Below are positions 53,442 through 63,492 of a stretch of DNA of 64,000 nucleotides, piece after piece. The first letter of the stretch is position 1. Each line of letters starts with the position of its first letter. The stretch spans positions 186,001-250,000 of the forward strand of contig NZ_WUMK01000005.1 of assembly GCF_009827055.1 (NCBI RefSeq). The letters are read 5' to 3'. A program made the translations under genes and the position numbers. This stretch comes from Shinella kummerowiae. GTDB taxonomy: Bacteria > Pseudomonadota > Alphaproteobacteria > Rhizobiales > Rhizobiaceae. The notes beneath the pieces were generated by a model, which did not search any database, was not told where the DNA came from, and saw only the letters and a program-made list of their open reading frames with translations.

Positions 53442-55460
53442 ATGAGAATCAAGACGCAATTCATCGTCCTCGCATCGGCCACGGGCGTCGCGATCGCGGG
53501 GCTTGTCGGCAGTCTGTGGGGTTATGCCGGCGCGGCCGGCGACGTTACCGGCGCCTATGACCAGAAATACAAATCCTATCTGCTGGCCGACGGTTTTCGT
53601 CAGTCTTCCGACGATTTGACCCGCCTTGTGCGAACCTACGCTGAGACGGGCGACCCGTCATTCAAGGACCAGTACAACGCCGTCATCGAGATCCGCAACG
53701 GAACGCGGCCGCGCCCACAGGACTATCATCGTATCTACTGGGATTTCGTCGCAGGTGGCGAAGCAAAACCGCGCCCTGACGACGCGGCCGTTTCCATGCA
53801 CGACCTGATGAAGCAGGCCGGCTTCACCGACGAGGAGTTCGCCCTGCTGGACGAAGCCAGCAAGCGCTCCGATGCGCTCGTCAAGATCGAGACCGAGGCG
53901 ATGGCCCTCGTGGACAATATCGCCGCGCTCGGTCCCGACGCCAAGGCAAAGGCCACGGCGATGTTGAATTCGCCCGACTATCACGCGTTCAAGGCACAGA
54001 TCATGAAGCCCGTCGACGACTTCTTCGTGAAGTTGGAGCAACGCACCCAGGGCGCCGTCGACGAGGCGAACGTGCGCGCTTCGTTCTACTGGACCCTCAT
54101 CACCATCGCCATGTCCGCGCTCGTTCTGATGCTCGGCATCGTCGGTATCGTCACTTTCAAGCGCATCATTGGCGGCATGGACACGCTGCGCAAGTCGATG
54201 GGGCTCGTCGCCGACGGCGAACTGGATACACAAATTGCCCTTGCGAAGAACAATGACGAAATCGGCGACATGGGCAAGGCGCTCGAGGTGTTCCGCCAGG
54301 GCGCCATCGCCAATCGACGGCTGGAACATGAAGCGGAAGAAGGCCGCAAACGGGCGGAAGCCGAGCGTATCGCCGTGCAGGAGAAAGCCGAAGCCGACGC
54401 GGCCGAGCGGCTGCGGGTCGCGACCTCCGGCCTAGCCGACGGCCTGAAGCGCCTGGCGGGCGGCGACCTTGCCTTCCAGCTCAACGATGTTTTCGCCCAG
54501 GATTTCGAGGCGCTGCGGCACGATTTCAACCGGTCGGTCGCCCAGCTCGGCACGACAATGGGGGAGATTTCCGGCTCTATTGCGACACTCGACAGCGGCA
54601 CGCGCGAGATTGCCAGCGGCACGGACGACCTTTCCAGACGTACAGAACAACAGGCGGCCTCACTTGAGGAAACTGCGGCGGCGCTCGATGAAATCACCGT
54701 CAACGTGGCCAATTCCTCGAAGCGGACCGAGGAGGCGAAGAACGTCGCAAGCCGTGCGAACCATTCGGCCGCCGAATCCGCTGACGTGGTGTCCCACGCG
54801 GAGGAGGCGATGCGCAAGATCGAGGAAAGCTCGCAGCAGATTTCCAACATTATCGGCGTTATCGACGAAATCGCCTTCCAGACCAACCTGCTCGCACTGA
54901 ATGCCGGCGTCGAAGCCGCGCGTGCGGGCGAAGCCGGCAAGGGCTTTGCCGTCGTTGCCCAGGAAGTGCGCGAGCTTGCCCAGCGCTCTGCCCAGGCGGC
55001 CAAGGAGATCAAGGGACTGATCCACAACTCTTCTACCGAAGTCGGGAACGGCGTGAAGTTGGTGCGGGATGCCGGTGCGGCGCTGAAGACCATCAGCGCC
55101 TTCATCGTCGAGATCAATGCACATATGGAATCGATCGCGACCTCGGCGAAGGAACAGTCGGTCGGGCTGGCCGAGGTCAACGTCGCTGTCAACGCAATGG
55201 ACCAGACGACGCAGCAGAATGCCGCGATGGTGGAGCAGTCGAACGCAGCCTCCAACACGCTTGCCAACGAGGCGGTCCGCCTGCGGGAACTCGTCAGCCA
55301 GTTCCGCGTCGAGGGGGCTGCCGCGCCTCAGGCGGCCCGCTCTGCCCGGCCTGCTGATGTTGCCCACGCCTCTCCCGCCCGCGCCCTGGGTCGCAAGGTC
55401 GCTTCCGCCTTCAATGGCAATGCCGCGCTTGCCACCAGGAACGACTGGGAGGAGTTTTAA
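53442..55460 (+). CDS. Methyl-accepting chemotaxis protein with C-terminal CheR-docking peptide
   Basis: A 672-residue transmembrane chemoreceptor. TM1 is at about residues 7-30, a periplasmic helical sensor follows, and TM2 is at about 210-235. HAMP regions come after TM2 and again near LADGLKRLAGGDLAFQL. The signalling tip is complete (FQTNLLALNAGVEAARAGEAGKGFAVVA). The chain ends in NDWEEF, matching the xWxxF pentapeptide that recruits CheR/CheB. ATG 53442 is chosen over ATG 53433 because AGGAAA is better spaced from it. A strong terminator follows. Confidence 0.93.
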   Translation: MRIKTQFIVLASATGVAIAGLVGSLWGYAGAAGDVTGAYDQKYKSYLLADGFRQSSDDLTRLVRTYAETGDPSFKDQYNAVIEIRNGTRPRPQDYHRIYWDFVAGGEAKPRPDDAAVSMHDLMKQAGFTDEEFALLDEASKRSDALVKIETEAMALVDNIAALGPDAKAKATAMLNSPDYHAFKAQIMKPVDDFFVKLEQRTQGAVDEANVRASFYWTLITIAMSALVLMLGIVGIVTFKRIIGGMDTLRKSMGLVADGELDTQIALAKNNDEIGDMGKALEVFRQGAIANRRLEHEAEEGRKRAEAERIAVQEKAEADAAERLRVATSGLADGLKRLAGGDLAFQLNDVFAQDFEALRHDFNRSVAQLGTTMGEISGSIATLDSGTREIASGTDDLSRRTEQQAASLEETAAALDEITVNVANSSKRTEEAKNVASRANHSAAESADVVSHAEEAMRKIEESSQQISNIIGVIDEIAFQTNLLALNAGVEAARAGEAGKGFAVVAQEVRELAQRSAQAAKEIKGLIHNSSTEVGNGVKLVRDAGAALKTISAFIVEINAHMESIATSAKEQSVGLAEVNVAVNAMDQTTQQNAAMVEQSNAASNTLANEAVRLRELVSQFRVEGAAAPQAARSARPADVAHASPARALGRKVASAFNGNAALATRNDWEEF

Positions 55461-55503
55461 GACGAAATCCGCTCCATCGGGAGACGGCTAGTCCTTTGAT
55501 AGG

Positions 55504-55536
55504 AACCCACCCGCGTATTCGCGGGTGGGTTTTGTT
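55504..55536 (+). terminator. Rho-independent terminator of the chemoreceptor gene
   Basis: Perfect 12-base arms aacccacccgcg and cgcgggtgggtt with a 4-base loop, followed by ttgtttt. It is the clearest terminator in the window. Confidence 0.93.
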
Positions 55537-55561
55537 TTCCAGCTCCGAGCCGATGCGCGTT

Positions 55562-56467
55562 TCAGGCGATGCCTTCTTCCCAATAGGGCGGATCGCCGAA
55601 GGCCGTCTTGAGGTGGTCGGCGAGCGCGCGCAGCTTGACGGATGGTCGGCGGCCTTCCGGGTGAGCGAGGTAGATGAACTCCGGCGTGGGACGGACGCCG
55701 ACATCGACGACCGTGAGGTTGCCTGCCCGAATGTCCGGCCCGGCGATGAAGAGCGGGAGCAGGGCGATGCCGAGGCCGGCAATCGCCGCATCCCGCAGCA
55801 TGTCGCCGTTGTTGACCCGAAGTCCCACATGCGCGCGAATGATCTCAACTCCGGCGGGGGTGGCGAAACGCCAGTCCGCTATGCCTCTGTTCGTGTAGAA
55901 AATGCCCTTGTGGGCATCGAGTTCGGCTGTTGTTGCCGGCATGCCAAGGCGGGTGAGGTAGTCGTGCGAGGCAACGAGCACGCGGCGGCTGGGCGCAAGG
56001 CGCCATACCATCAGCCGGGAGTCTTCGATCACCCCGTGGCGCACGACCCCGTCATAGATGCCGGAGGCGATGTCGACCCGGCGGTCGTCGACGTCGAGCG
56101 CCATCTCGATCTTGGGATTGGCGGCCAGGAACGGATACAGCGCTGGACCCAGATGCAGCCGGCCGAAGGTGACGGGTGCGGAGATTCGCATGGGGCCGGC
56201 GAGGGTGCCGCGTCGCTCGGCGAGATCCGTGGCCGCTTCCGAGACTTCGCGCAGGATGCGCCGGGCGTGCTCGAGGAAGGCCGCGCCGTCCTCCGTCACC
56301 GACATTCGGCGGGTCGTTCGGTGGAGCAGCGTGGCGCCGAGGCTGCGTTCCAGTTCAGCCAGCCGCTCGCTCACCACCGACTTCGACAGCCGCAATGCCC
56401 GTGCCGCCTCGCTGATGGAGCCTGCTTCGGCAACCGCCACAAAACTTGTTATGCCGTCGAGTTTCAT
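55562..56467 (-). CDS. LysR family transcriptional regulator
   Basis: A 301-residue regulator. The N-terminal winged helix is at residues 5-63 (FVAVAEAGSISEAARALRLSKSVVSERLAELERSLG in pieces), and a periplasmic-binding-like effector domain follows (residues 90-295). It is divergent from the SDR gene with 108 bases between the two starts, the usual LysR arrangement, so the SDR is its probable target. Confidence 0.92.
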   Translation of the reverse strand: MKLDGITSFVAVAEAGSISEAARALRLSKSVVSERLAELERSLGATLLHRTTRRMSVTEDGAAFLEHARRILREVSEAATDLAERRGTLAGPMRISAPVTFGRLHLGPALYPFLAANPKIEMALDVDDRRVDIASGIYDGVVRHGVIEDSRLMVWRLAPSRRVLVASHDYLTRLGMPATTAELDAHKGIFYTNRGIADWRFATPAGVEIIRAHVGLRVNNGDMLRDAAIAGLGIALLPLFIAGPDIRAGNLTVVDVGVRPTPEFIYLAHPEGRRPSVKLRALADHLKTAFGDPPYWEEGIA

Positions 56468-56575
56468 TGTTCGGTTTTTCCGGAAGATAGGTTCTTATTC
56501 GGCATTCTAGTGCGAACGTTCGGCCTGCGCCATAGTCCGTTTCACCAATCCAACCCCAGGAAAAGGAACATCATC

Positions 56576-57325
56576 ATGGACAGGCTCAAAGGCAAACGCG
56601 CTCTCATCACCGGCGGCACCAGCGGCATCGGTCTGGAAACGGCGCGGCAATTTCTCGCTGAAGGTGCGCGCGTCGCCGTCACCGGCACCAATCCGGAGAC
56701 ATTGGAGGCCGCACGCAAGGAACTCGGCGAGGGCGTGCTGGTCATCCGCTCCGATGCCGCCGATGTGGCCGGCCAGAAACAGGTGGCGGCCGCCATCACC
56801 GAGGCCTTCGGTGGCCTCGACATCCTCTTCGTCAATGCCGGCATTGCGCTGCTGAAGCCCGTCGATGCCTGGGATGAAGCCGGCTTCGACCGTGTCTTCG
56901 ACATCAATGTCAAAGGCCCTTATTTCCTGATCCAGGCGCTTCTCCCGATCCTCGCCAATCCGGCATCGATCGTGCTGAACACCTCGGTCAATGCCCATGT
57001 CGGCATGCCCAATTCCAGCGTCTATGGCGCCTCGAAGGCGGCGCTGCAATCGCTCATCCGCACGCTGTCGGGTGAGTTGATCAGCCGCGGTATCCGCATC
57101 AATGCGGTTTCGCCGGGACCGGTCTCGACGCCGCTCTACGGCAAGCTCGGCTTCAGCGAGACGGATTTGAAGGCCGTTGCCGAGAACATCAAGGGCCTCG
57201 TTCCCGCCGGCCGGTTCGGCACGCCGTCGGAAATCGCCAAAACGGTGGTGTTCCTCGCATCCGACGAGGCCGCCTATACCGTTGGCAGCGAAATCATGAT
57301 CGACGGCGGCATGGGCACGCTCTAG
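56576..57325 (+). CDS. Short-chain dehydrogenase/reductase (SDR)
   Basis: A 249-residue classical SDR. The cofactor site is TGGTSGIG (residues 13-20), NAGIALL is at about 86, and the catalytic YxxxK is in VYGASKAAL near 148. The C-terminal IMIDGGMGTL is normal for the family. Substrate unknown. AGGAAAAGGA lies before ATG 56576. Confidence 0.9.
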   Translation: MDRLKGKRALITGGTSGIGLETARQFLAEGARVAVTGTNPETLEAARKELGEGVLVIRSDAADVAGQKQVAAAITEAFGGLDILFVNAGIALLKPVDAWDEAGFDRVFDINVKGPYFLIQALLPILANPASIVLNTSVNAHVGMPNSSVYGASKAALQSLIRTLSGELISRGIRINAVSPGPVSTPLYGKLGFSETDLKAVAENIKGLVPAGRFGTPSEIAKTVVFLASDEAAYTVGSEIMIDGGMGTL

Positions 57326-57586
57326 GCGGGCAAACACGTGCATCGATGGCGAGCGGGGCATTCGCGCGCCATCGGTGCCAATGCAGCTTGCGCGTTCCGT
57401 CGACATGGTGAAATAATCGGATGGCGGTTACGCAGGGGAGGGGGAAAGGCTCGGAATTCCGCCCGGAAAGCCGAAAAGAAAACCTCTGCGCCAGCGTAAC
57501 GTCGACGTCGCGTATCCATGACAGGTTCACGAAGCCCTCGGACTCTTTTCCGCTCGGCTTTGCAGGCTGCAGAGGTTTCGAAAGCC

Positions 57587-59905
57587 ATGGCAACATTCCG
57601 CGCCGCGCTGCATTGCAAGGCCTTTTGCATGGCGGTCATCCTGCTTCTCACCGGCTTTGCCCTGCCCGCGCAAGCACAGGAGGCCGGAGCGCCGCCGGCC
57701 GACAAGCTGCGCGAGATTTCCCGGTTGCTTGCCGATCCCGCCGTGGCTGCGTGGCTCAACGGTGCGCAGGCGGGTGAAGCCAAGGCCGAGCAGACGCCGG
57801 CCCCTGACGCCGAGGCCGACATGCAGTCGGGCTATGTCGCGGAAAAACTCGGCCTGATCCGCGACAGGATCGACACTGCCATGCAAGGCGGCATGGAATT
57901 CGGCCCCGGCGCACATACCGCCATGACCAGGCTTGAGGCCGAAGTGATGCAGCGAGGCCCGCTGCGCTTCTTGCTGCTGCTGCTTCTCGTGCCCCTGTTG
58001 GCCATCGGGGCCGAGCGATTGTTCAACCGTCTTTCAGCCCGGCACTGGCGCCGTCAGGCAGTGGGTTCGGCGGCCGATCCGGTGGGCGTGGTGCCAATCG
58101 GCCTTCACGCCTGCGGCCAGGCCGTGAGCTTTGCACTCGGCGCGCTGCTTCCGCTCGCCCTCGTTGCCTGGCCACCGCTTTTGGAGCGCACCGCGCTCAT
58201 TCTGGCCATAGCAGCCATTGTCATCCGCTTTTCCGGCCTTCTCGGCACCTATATCGTCTGGTTGCTCGAACAACCGGTCGATCGAGCACCGCCTGCCGCG
58301 GAGGCGCTGCCAGATGTGGCGCCTGTTCCGGTGGAAACCGCGGCGGCGATCGAGGTGCCGCCGTCCGATCTGGTCGTCCCCACTGAAGGTAACGCCGCGC
58401 CGGTCGGGCCCGAAGGAAACGCTTCAGCGCAGACGGCGATACCTGAGCCAGTCGGCAACAGCGACGCGCAACCGCGCGTGACGCCGGAGCGGGTCCGCTA
58501 CTGGTTCTCCCGTTTCCAACGAGGCCTGCGTCTCTTCATCGTTGGCTGGACGGTGGTGGAACTCATGCGGTTGTTCGGCTTTTCTCAGGGCGCGTTGCTG
58601 CTCGTTATCTTCGCCTTCGATCTCGCGCTCTTCGCCATTGCCGTCGATGCGTTCTGGCGTCGCCCGTACCGCGCTGACCAGAGCGAAACCGCCCGCAAGA
58701 TCTGGTCCTGGCTGGCGACGGTGGCCTTCATCCTGCTTCTGGTCGTGTGGATGGCGGGGCTACGCCTGCTGTTCTGGGTCGGCGTGCTCGCCCTGCTGCT
58801 GTCGCCTCTCTTACGGCTGACGACCGCCGTCGTCACCCGGCTGCATGGCGGGAGCGAGACCATGCGCCCGACCAGCATGGGCTTCGTCATCGGCGAACGG
58901 GGCGCACGCGCGCTTGTGATCATCCTCTCCGCGTGGTGGGTCGCGGCCGCTGCGGGCGTCGATGCCGCCGGCATGATGATGGGGGCCGGCGATACGGCAG
59001 TCAGCCGCATCGCCCATGCCGTCACCCAGGCGATCGCCGTTCTTCTGGTGGCCGACATTCTCTGGCAGTTCATCAAGTCCGAAATCACCGTGCGCATGGC
59101 CGACGAGCCGGTCGGCCGTCGCCTGAGCGACGAGGAGCGCAGCCGCAACGCCCGCATCCGCACATTGATGCCGATCCTGCGCAACATCCTTTCCATCACG
59201 CTCGCCATCGTGGCCGTCATGATGGCGTTGACCAGCCTCGGCGTCGATATCGGTCCGCTAATCGCCGGCGCCGGTGTAGCGGGCGTCGCTATCGGCTTCG
59301 GCGCGCAGACCATCGTCAAGGATCTGATCTCCGGCATCTTCTATCTTTGGGACGATGCTTTCCGGATCGGCGAATATATCGAGACCGGTAAATACAAGGG
59401 TGTGGTCGAAAGTTTCTCACTGCGATCGGTCAAGCTGCGCCACCATCGCGGGCCGCTCACCACCGTGCCCTTCGGCGAGCTTGGCGCGGTGCAGAACATG
59501 AGCCGCGACTGGTCGGTCACCAAATTCAACATCTCCGTTCCCTATGACACCGACCTTGAAAAATTGCGCAAGGTCATCAAGCGCATCGGCACGGAGATCG
59601 CCGAGAAGCCCGAATACAAGGAAAGCCTGCTGGAGCCGCTGAAGATGAAGGGCGTGGGGGAATTCGGCGAGTATGCCATCGTCGTGCGCGTCGGCTTCAC
59701 CACAAAACCCGGCGAGCAGTTCATGATCCGCCGTGAGATCATGAATCGCATCAAGCTCGAGTTCAAGGCGAACGGCATCCAGTTCGCCTCGCCGACCGTC
59801 CAGGTTGGCGGGCATCATAGCGATGCCGATACCGACGCGGCTGTCGCCGAAGCCCACCGTCGGCGCCAGGAGGCGCTTGCTGCTGCCAACGGGACGAATG
59901 CCTAG
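57587..59905 (+). CDS. MscS-family mechanosensitive ion channel (large)
   Basis: A 772-residue membrane channel. The first 31 residues form a signal peptide (TGFALPAQAQ). Several hydrophobic segments follow, with a long linker rich in proline, alanine and glutamate near residues 225-290. The MscS core starts at about 555: LGVDIGPLIAGAGVAGVAIGFGAQTIVKD is the pore helix, followed by the beta domain GVVESFSLRSVKLR and TVPFGELGAVQN. Such channels release solutes on hypo-osmotic shock. ATG 57587 is favoured; ATG 57518 in frame is an alternative. Confidence 0.88.
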   Translation: MATFRAALHCKAFCMAVILLLTGFALPAQAQEAGAPPADKLREISRLLADPAVAAWLNGAQAGEAKAEQTPAPDAEADMQSGYVAEKLGLIRDRIDTAMQGGMEFGPGAHTAMTRLEAEVMQRGPLRFLLLLLLVPLLAIGAERLFNRLSARHWRRQAVGSAADPVGVVPIGLHACGQAVSFALGALLPLALVAWPPLLERTALILAIAAIVIRFSGLLGTYIVWLLEQPVDRAPPAAEALPDVAPVPVETAAAIEVPPSDLVVPTEGNAAPVGPEGNASAQTAIPEPVGNSDAQPRVTPERVRYWFSRFQRGLRLFIVGWTVVELMRLFGFSQGALLLVIFAFDLALFAIAVDAFWRRPYRADQSETARKIWSWLATVAFILLLVVWMAGLRLLFWVGVLALLLSPLLRLTTAVVTRLHGGSETMRPTSMGFVIGERGARALVIILSAWWVAAAAGVDAAGMMMGAGDTAVSRIAHAVTQAIAVLLVADILWQFIKSEITVRMADEPVGRRLSDEERSRNARIRTLMPILRNILSITLAIVAVMMALTSLGVDIGPLIAGAGVAGVAIGFGAQTIVKDLISGIFYLWDDAFRIGEYIETGKYKGVVESFSLRSVKLRHHRGPLTTVPFGELGAVQNMSRDWSVTKFNISVPYDTDLEKLRKVIKRIGTEIAEKPEYKESLLEPLKMKGVGEFGEYAIVVRVGFTTKPGEQFMIRREIMNRIKLEFKANGIQFASPTVQVGGHHSDADTDAAVAEAHRRRQEALAAANGTNA

Positions 59906-59970
59906 CTGGTGATGCTGCCGGCGAGCCACGCCTGCGAGCCTCGGTCGCGATGGCGGCTCCGGACAGAAAA

Positions 59971-59994
59971 CCCTGCGGCGGTGTCGCCGCAGGG
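59971..59994. terminator. Hairpin between MscS and amphi-Trp genes
   Basis: Perfect 10-base arms ccctgcggcg and cgccgcaggg with a GTGT loop. A TTTT run follows on the minus strand (gaaaa in plus orientation), so it terminates the amphi-Trp gene transcript, and may also end MscS. Confidence 0.75.
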
Positions 59995-60035
59995 CCCGTA
60001 ACCTTCAGCGTTGCCCCAGTGGCGCGCGGGCGGCT

Positions 60036-60317
60036 TTAAGCCGCCGCCTCTTCGTTCTCGTCTTCGTCCTTGCCGTCATTCTCGGCATCGCCTTCGGCTT
60101 CACCGGCTTCCCAGGTCAGCTGGAATTCGATCTCGGCGCGGCCGTCTTCGATCTCGTAGGCGATCGAGGCGATGGCGTGCTCGGGAACCTGGATGTCTTC
60201 TTCATCGATCTGGATCGAGAAGCGCTCGTTCGATTCCAGCGTGTCTGCCAGACGGCGGAGCTCTGCAACAAATTCCGTCAGCGAATAGTCTTTTTCGATT
60301 TCGCGGTTGGCATCCAT
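60036..60317 (-). CDS. Amphi-Trp domain-containing protein
   Basis: A 93-residue acidic protein. Residues about 10-70 fit the amphi-Trp domain (LTEFVAELRRLADTLESNE, then AYEIEDGRAEIEFQLTWE). The last 20 residues are almost all D, E, G, N and A. The domain is named for its amphipathic strands ending in tryptophan; its function is unknown. GGAGAGAG precedes ATG 60317. Confidence 0.8.
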   Translation of the reverse strand: MDANREIEKDYSLTEFVAELRRLADTLESNERFSIQIDEEDIQVPEHAIASIAYEIEDGRAEIEFQLTWEAGEAEGDAENDGKDEDENEEAAA

Positions 60318-60446
60318 GTTCTCTCTCCTGTTTAAGAGTTGCAGTGCAATAGAAGCATGGATTTGTAATGCCGAGATGACCGTATAATTGTAAGTTCGTG
60401 ACGGTTTATTCTGTGTAATGGCTCATACCGGGAATGTGTTTATAGT

Positions 60447-61619
60447 TTATCTTGGGTCATCTCGGTGAACATCGTGCACGGTCATGCCGATGCATTCCGG
60501 CGGCTTTTCCAGCCAGCGAGGATGTTTCAGGGTCTTGCGGGTGTCCTGGTAGCCGGAGTCCCAGTGCTCGCGCATCGACGTGCCGGAGAACTCGTAGTCC
60601 TTGGCGTCGCTTTCATAGATTTTCTGCTGGTAGATGAGGTGGACGATGTTGATCTGCGGCACGTCCTCCATGGCGGCGAGGAAGGCCCGGTCGTCGTCGG
60701 TCAAGGCTTCCGGAGGCACGCGCAGCAGGGCCTGATGCAACTTCAGGCGCAGGTTATGCATGCGGCGGAACGTGTCCGTGTTGTTGCGCGTGCGGCTGGA
60801 ATAGAGGATGTCCTTGTGCCGGGCGAGCACGTCGGCCATGTCGCGGGGCAGGATGCCGCGCGCGCTGAAAAGATCGACCTGGAACACCAGCGTGTCGCGC
60901 ACATCCTCCTGCTCCAGGAGATATTGCAGCGGCGTGTTCGAGACGATGCCGCCGTCCCAGTAATATTCGTTTTCGATCAGCACGGCCGGGAAGGCGGGCG
61001 GCAGGGCGCCGGACGCCATGACATGCTCCGGGCCGATCACCTCGATATGGCTGTCGAAATAGCGGTAATTGCCGGTCTGCACATTGACGGCGCCGACGCT
61101 GAGCCGCTGGCGGCGGTCATTCAGGACCTCCCAGTCGATCAGGCGATTCAACGTGGTTTTCAGTTCGGACGTGTCGTAGAAGCTGGTCGCGGTGGAAGCG
61201 CCCGGCGGCTGGAACCACGGATTGATCTGGTGGGGCGAAAAGAAACCGGGCAGGCCCGATGTCATCGTCATCAGGGCGCTCGCCTGGTTGCGCATCCTGC
61301 GGAAGACGTCACCTTCCGGCGTGAAGTGCCAGATCTTGCGGGCGGAAATCGTCTCCCAGAAGTCGCGCAGCCGGTCGAGCCGGTTGCCCTTGCTGTTGCC
61401 GGCGATGATTGCGGCATTGACCGCGCCGATCGAGACGCCGGACAACCAGTTCGCCTCGATACCGGCTTCATCCAGCGCCTGAAAGACGCCGGCCTGGTAC
61501 GCGCCAAGCGCGCCGCCGCCCTGGAAGACGAGGCCCACTGCCGGATAGCCAGCGACGACATCGGCGATATCAGGCGTTTCGGATTTGCGTTTCGGCTGCA
61601 ACCTGACTTGCTTGTCCAT
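60447..61619 (-). CDS. Patatin-like phospholipase family protein
   Basis: A 390-residue esterase/lipase. Glycine-rich loop VFQGGGALGAYQAG near residue 31, nucleophile serine in SGVSIGAVNA (GxSxG), and the catalytic aspartate in YWDGGIVSNTPL near residue 205. The C-terminal third is typical of the proteobacterial patatin group. It is the last gene in a 3-hydroxybutyrate/acetoacetate operon, so it may act on lipid or on stored polyester; that is inference. Start at MDKQ (61619), with GGACGAG upstream. Confidence 0.87.
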   Translation of the reverse strand: MDKQVRLQPKRKSETPDIADVVAGYPAVGLVFQGGGALGAYQAGVFQALDEAGIEANWLSGVSIGAVNAAIIAGNSKGNRLDRLRDFWETISARKIWHFTPEGDVFRRMRNQASALMTMTSGLPGFFSPHQINPWFQPPGASTATSFYDTSELKTTLNRLIDWEVLNDRRQRLSVGAVNVQTGNYRYFDSHIEVIGPEHVMASGALPPAFPAVLIENEYYWDGGIVSNTPLQYLLEQEDVRDTLVFQVDLFSARGILPRDMADVLARHKDILYSSRTRNNTDTFRRMHNLRLKLHQALLRVPPEALTDDDRAFLAAMEDVPQINIVHLIYQQKIYESDAKDYEFSGTSMREHWDSGYQDTRKTLKHPRWLEKPPECIGMTVHDVHRDDPR

Positions 61620-61630
61620 GATCTCGTCCT

Positions 61631-62374
61631 TCAATCCGGTTCGCCCATATAGTCGTGCACCACTTCACCGAGCCCCAGCGTGAGGTCGGCGACAAAATGG
61701 GCAGCCGAGACGACCTCCAGCACCGGCAGGCGGGCGACGTCGGCGATGACATGGCGGAAGAGCTGGAGGTCGGCCGGCCCCGTCCAGGCGCCCTTCACGG
61801 TGATGTCCTCGAGATGATAGCGCACCAGTTCGCAGATGCGAGGCGTCGCATCGACATGCGGGATGATCTTGACGAGGAAATTCGGCTTGGCAAGCGAATG
61901 GGCAACTTCGGCGACGTCGAGTGGACGATGCTTGTAGCCCATGGTGGCGCTGGCGCACAGCACGGAGCCGTAATGCAGCGTACCGACGATCACCTCGCCT
62001 TCATGCACCAGCTTGGGAAACGCGAGCTTCTTGGGAAAGCCCCAGATTTCCCGTCCGCCGGCGATGGGCGCGTCGTCGTCGAGATACATGGCGTGCACAT
62101 AAACGCCCTCTTCGCCCTCGAAGCGGACCGGAATGACCTGGCCGGATTCCGTGTAATCGCCGAAACCGGTGGAATCCGGCATCTTGATGAATTCGTATTT
62201 GACGATGGGATCGATGATCTCCAGCGGCTCCGGTACAACGGCACGCAGCGCATCGGGATCCGTACGGTAGCTGATGATGACATATTCGCGATCGATGAAG
62301 CGGTAGGGACCCGGCGGATAGGCGGGGTTCGTGAGCGGCATGGCGTAGGCGTTGCGGACGTCGGTGGCCTTCAT
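61631..62374 (-). CDS. adc: Acetoacetate decarboxylase
   Basis: A 247-residue protein. The Schiff-base lysine pair lies in [13 protein letters not shown] near residue 115, and the active-site lining VVPEPLEI and [11 protein letters not shown] are present. It converts acetoacetate to acetone and carbon dioxide. It follows the 3-hydroxybutyrate dehydrogenase gene by 40 bases, so the pair takes 3-hydroxybutyrate to acetone. The start at MKATD (62374) has CAGGAACG upstream; a longer extension is not supported. Confidence 0.9.
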   Translation of the reverse strand: MKATDVRNAYAMPLTNPAYPPGPYRFIDREYVIISYRTDPDALRAVVPEPLEIIDPIVKYEFIKMPDSTGFGDYTESGQVIPVRFEGEEGVYVHAMYLDDDAPIAGGREIWGFPKKLAFPKLVHEGEVIVGTLHYGSVLCASATMGYKHRPLDVAEVAHSLAKPNFLVKIIPHVDATPRICELVRYHLEDITVKGAWTGPADLQLFRHVIADVARLPVLEVVSAAHFVADLTLGLGEVVHDYMGEPD

Positions 62375-62414
62375 GTCAGTCGTTCCTGCAGGAGAAAAAG
62401 AGGGCGGGCGGCGC

Positions 62415-63221
62415 TCAGTGCGCCGTCCAGCCGCCGTCGAGCGAAAGGATCGCACCGGTCATCGAGGCCGCCTCCTCGCTGGCGAGGTAGAGGGCGAGGC
62501 CGGCGACCTGATCGACCGTCACGAACTGTTTCGTCGGCTGTGCCTCGAGCAGCACGTCATGGATGACCTGCTCCTTGGTCAGCCCGCGGGCGGCCATCGT
62601 GTCGGGGATCTGCTTTTCGACGAGCGGCGTCCAGACATAGCCAGGGCAGATGGCATTGACGGTGACACCATCTGTTGCGGCTTCGAGCGCTACGGTTTTT
62701 GTCAGGCCGGCAATGCCGTGCTTGGCCGCCACATAGGCGGATTTGTAGGGCGAAGCGACGAGCGCATGGGCGGAGGCGATATTGATGATGCGGCCGAAAC
62801 CGTGCTCTTTCATCGCCGGCAGCGCAGCCTTGATGGTGTGGAACGCGGCGACGAGATTGATCTGGATGATCGCCTGCCATTTGTCATCCGGAAACTCCTC
62901 GATCGGCGCGACATGCTGGATACCCGCATTGTTGACGAGGATGTCGCAGCGTCCAAAAGTGTCGAGCGCGAGCTTCACCATTTCGCCGATTTCGCTTCCG
63001 GACAGCATGTTGGCCGGCGAATAGAGGCAGCGCACGCCATAGTCCGCCTCGATGCCGGCGCGCTCCGTCTCGATTGCGGCCGCATCGCCCAGCCCGTTGA
63101 TGACGATGTTCGCCCCCGCGGCGGCAAAGCGGCGGGCGATGGAAAGCCCGATGCCGCTGGTGGAACCGGTGACGATGGCAGTTCGGTTGCTGAGGGTTTT
63201 CGGCTGGGAGGCGTCGTTCAT
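62415..63221 (-). CDS. bdhA: 3-Hydroxybutyrate dehydrogenase (SDR)
   Basis: A 268-residue SDR. Cofactor motif [10 protein letters not shown] near residue 18, [15 protein letters not shown] near 97, catalytic [20 protein letters not shown] near 150-170. The IQHVAP and QFVT-rich C-terminal part match 3-hydroxybutyrate dehydrogenases, which link 3-hydroxybutyrate and acetoacetate with NAD. It leads the operon bdhA-adc-patatin. GGAG is 7 bases before ATG 63221. Confidence 0.9.
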   Translation of the reverse strand: MNDASQPKTLSNRTAIVTGSTSGIGLSIARRFAAAGANIVINGLGDAAAIETERAGIEADYGVRCLYSPANMLSGSEIGEMVKLALDTFGRCDILVNNAGIQHVAPIEEFPDDKWQAIIQINLVAAFHTIKAALPAMKEHGFGRIINIASAHALVASPYKSAYVAAKHGIAGLTKTVALEAATDGVTVNAICPGYVWTPLVEKQIPDTMAARGLTKEQVIHDVLLEAQPTKQFVTVDQVAGLALYLASEEAASMTGAILSLDGGWTAH

Positions 63222-63492
63222 CGGGAATCTCCATCGGACGTGGCGCGGGGCGCGTCGCTGGTTTGGAGCACGCCGACATTTCACGCAGATGACAGTCGAC
63301 CCGCAGCGATTGTGGCGAGGCCGCCAATATTGTCATGTGCCCGTCAAGCAAACTTAATAGTAAAGAATGGCTGAAAACGCAGTTTGCTAATTTATGTCTT
63401 ATGGTCATGCGCATTTTCGCGCCTGGCAGTCTGTGATGACTGTCGGGACGGCCTTCCGTTGTCTGAAGGTGCGCATCGACGAGGGGAGATTC

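Noticed and set aside
63400-63460. Pho box before the PstS-like gene
   Set aside because: ctgtgat and ctgtcgg resemble half-sites, but their spacing (9 bases) does not match the 11-base repeat of a Pho box.
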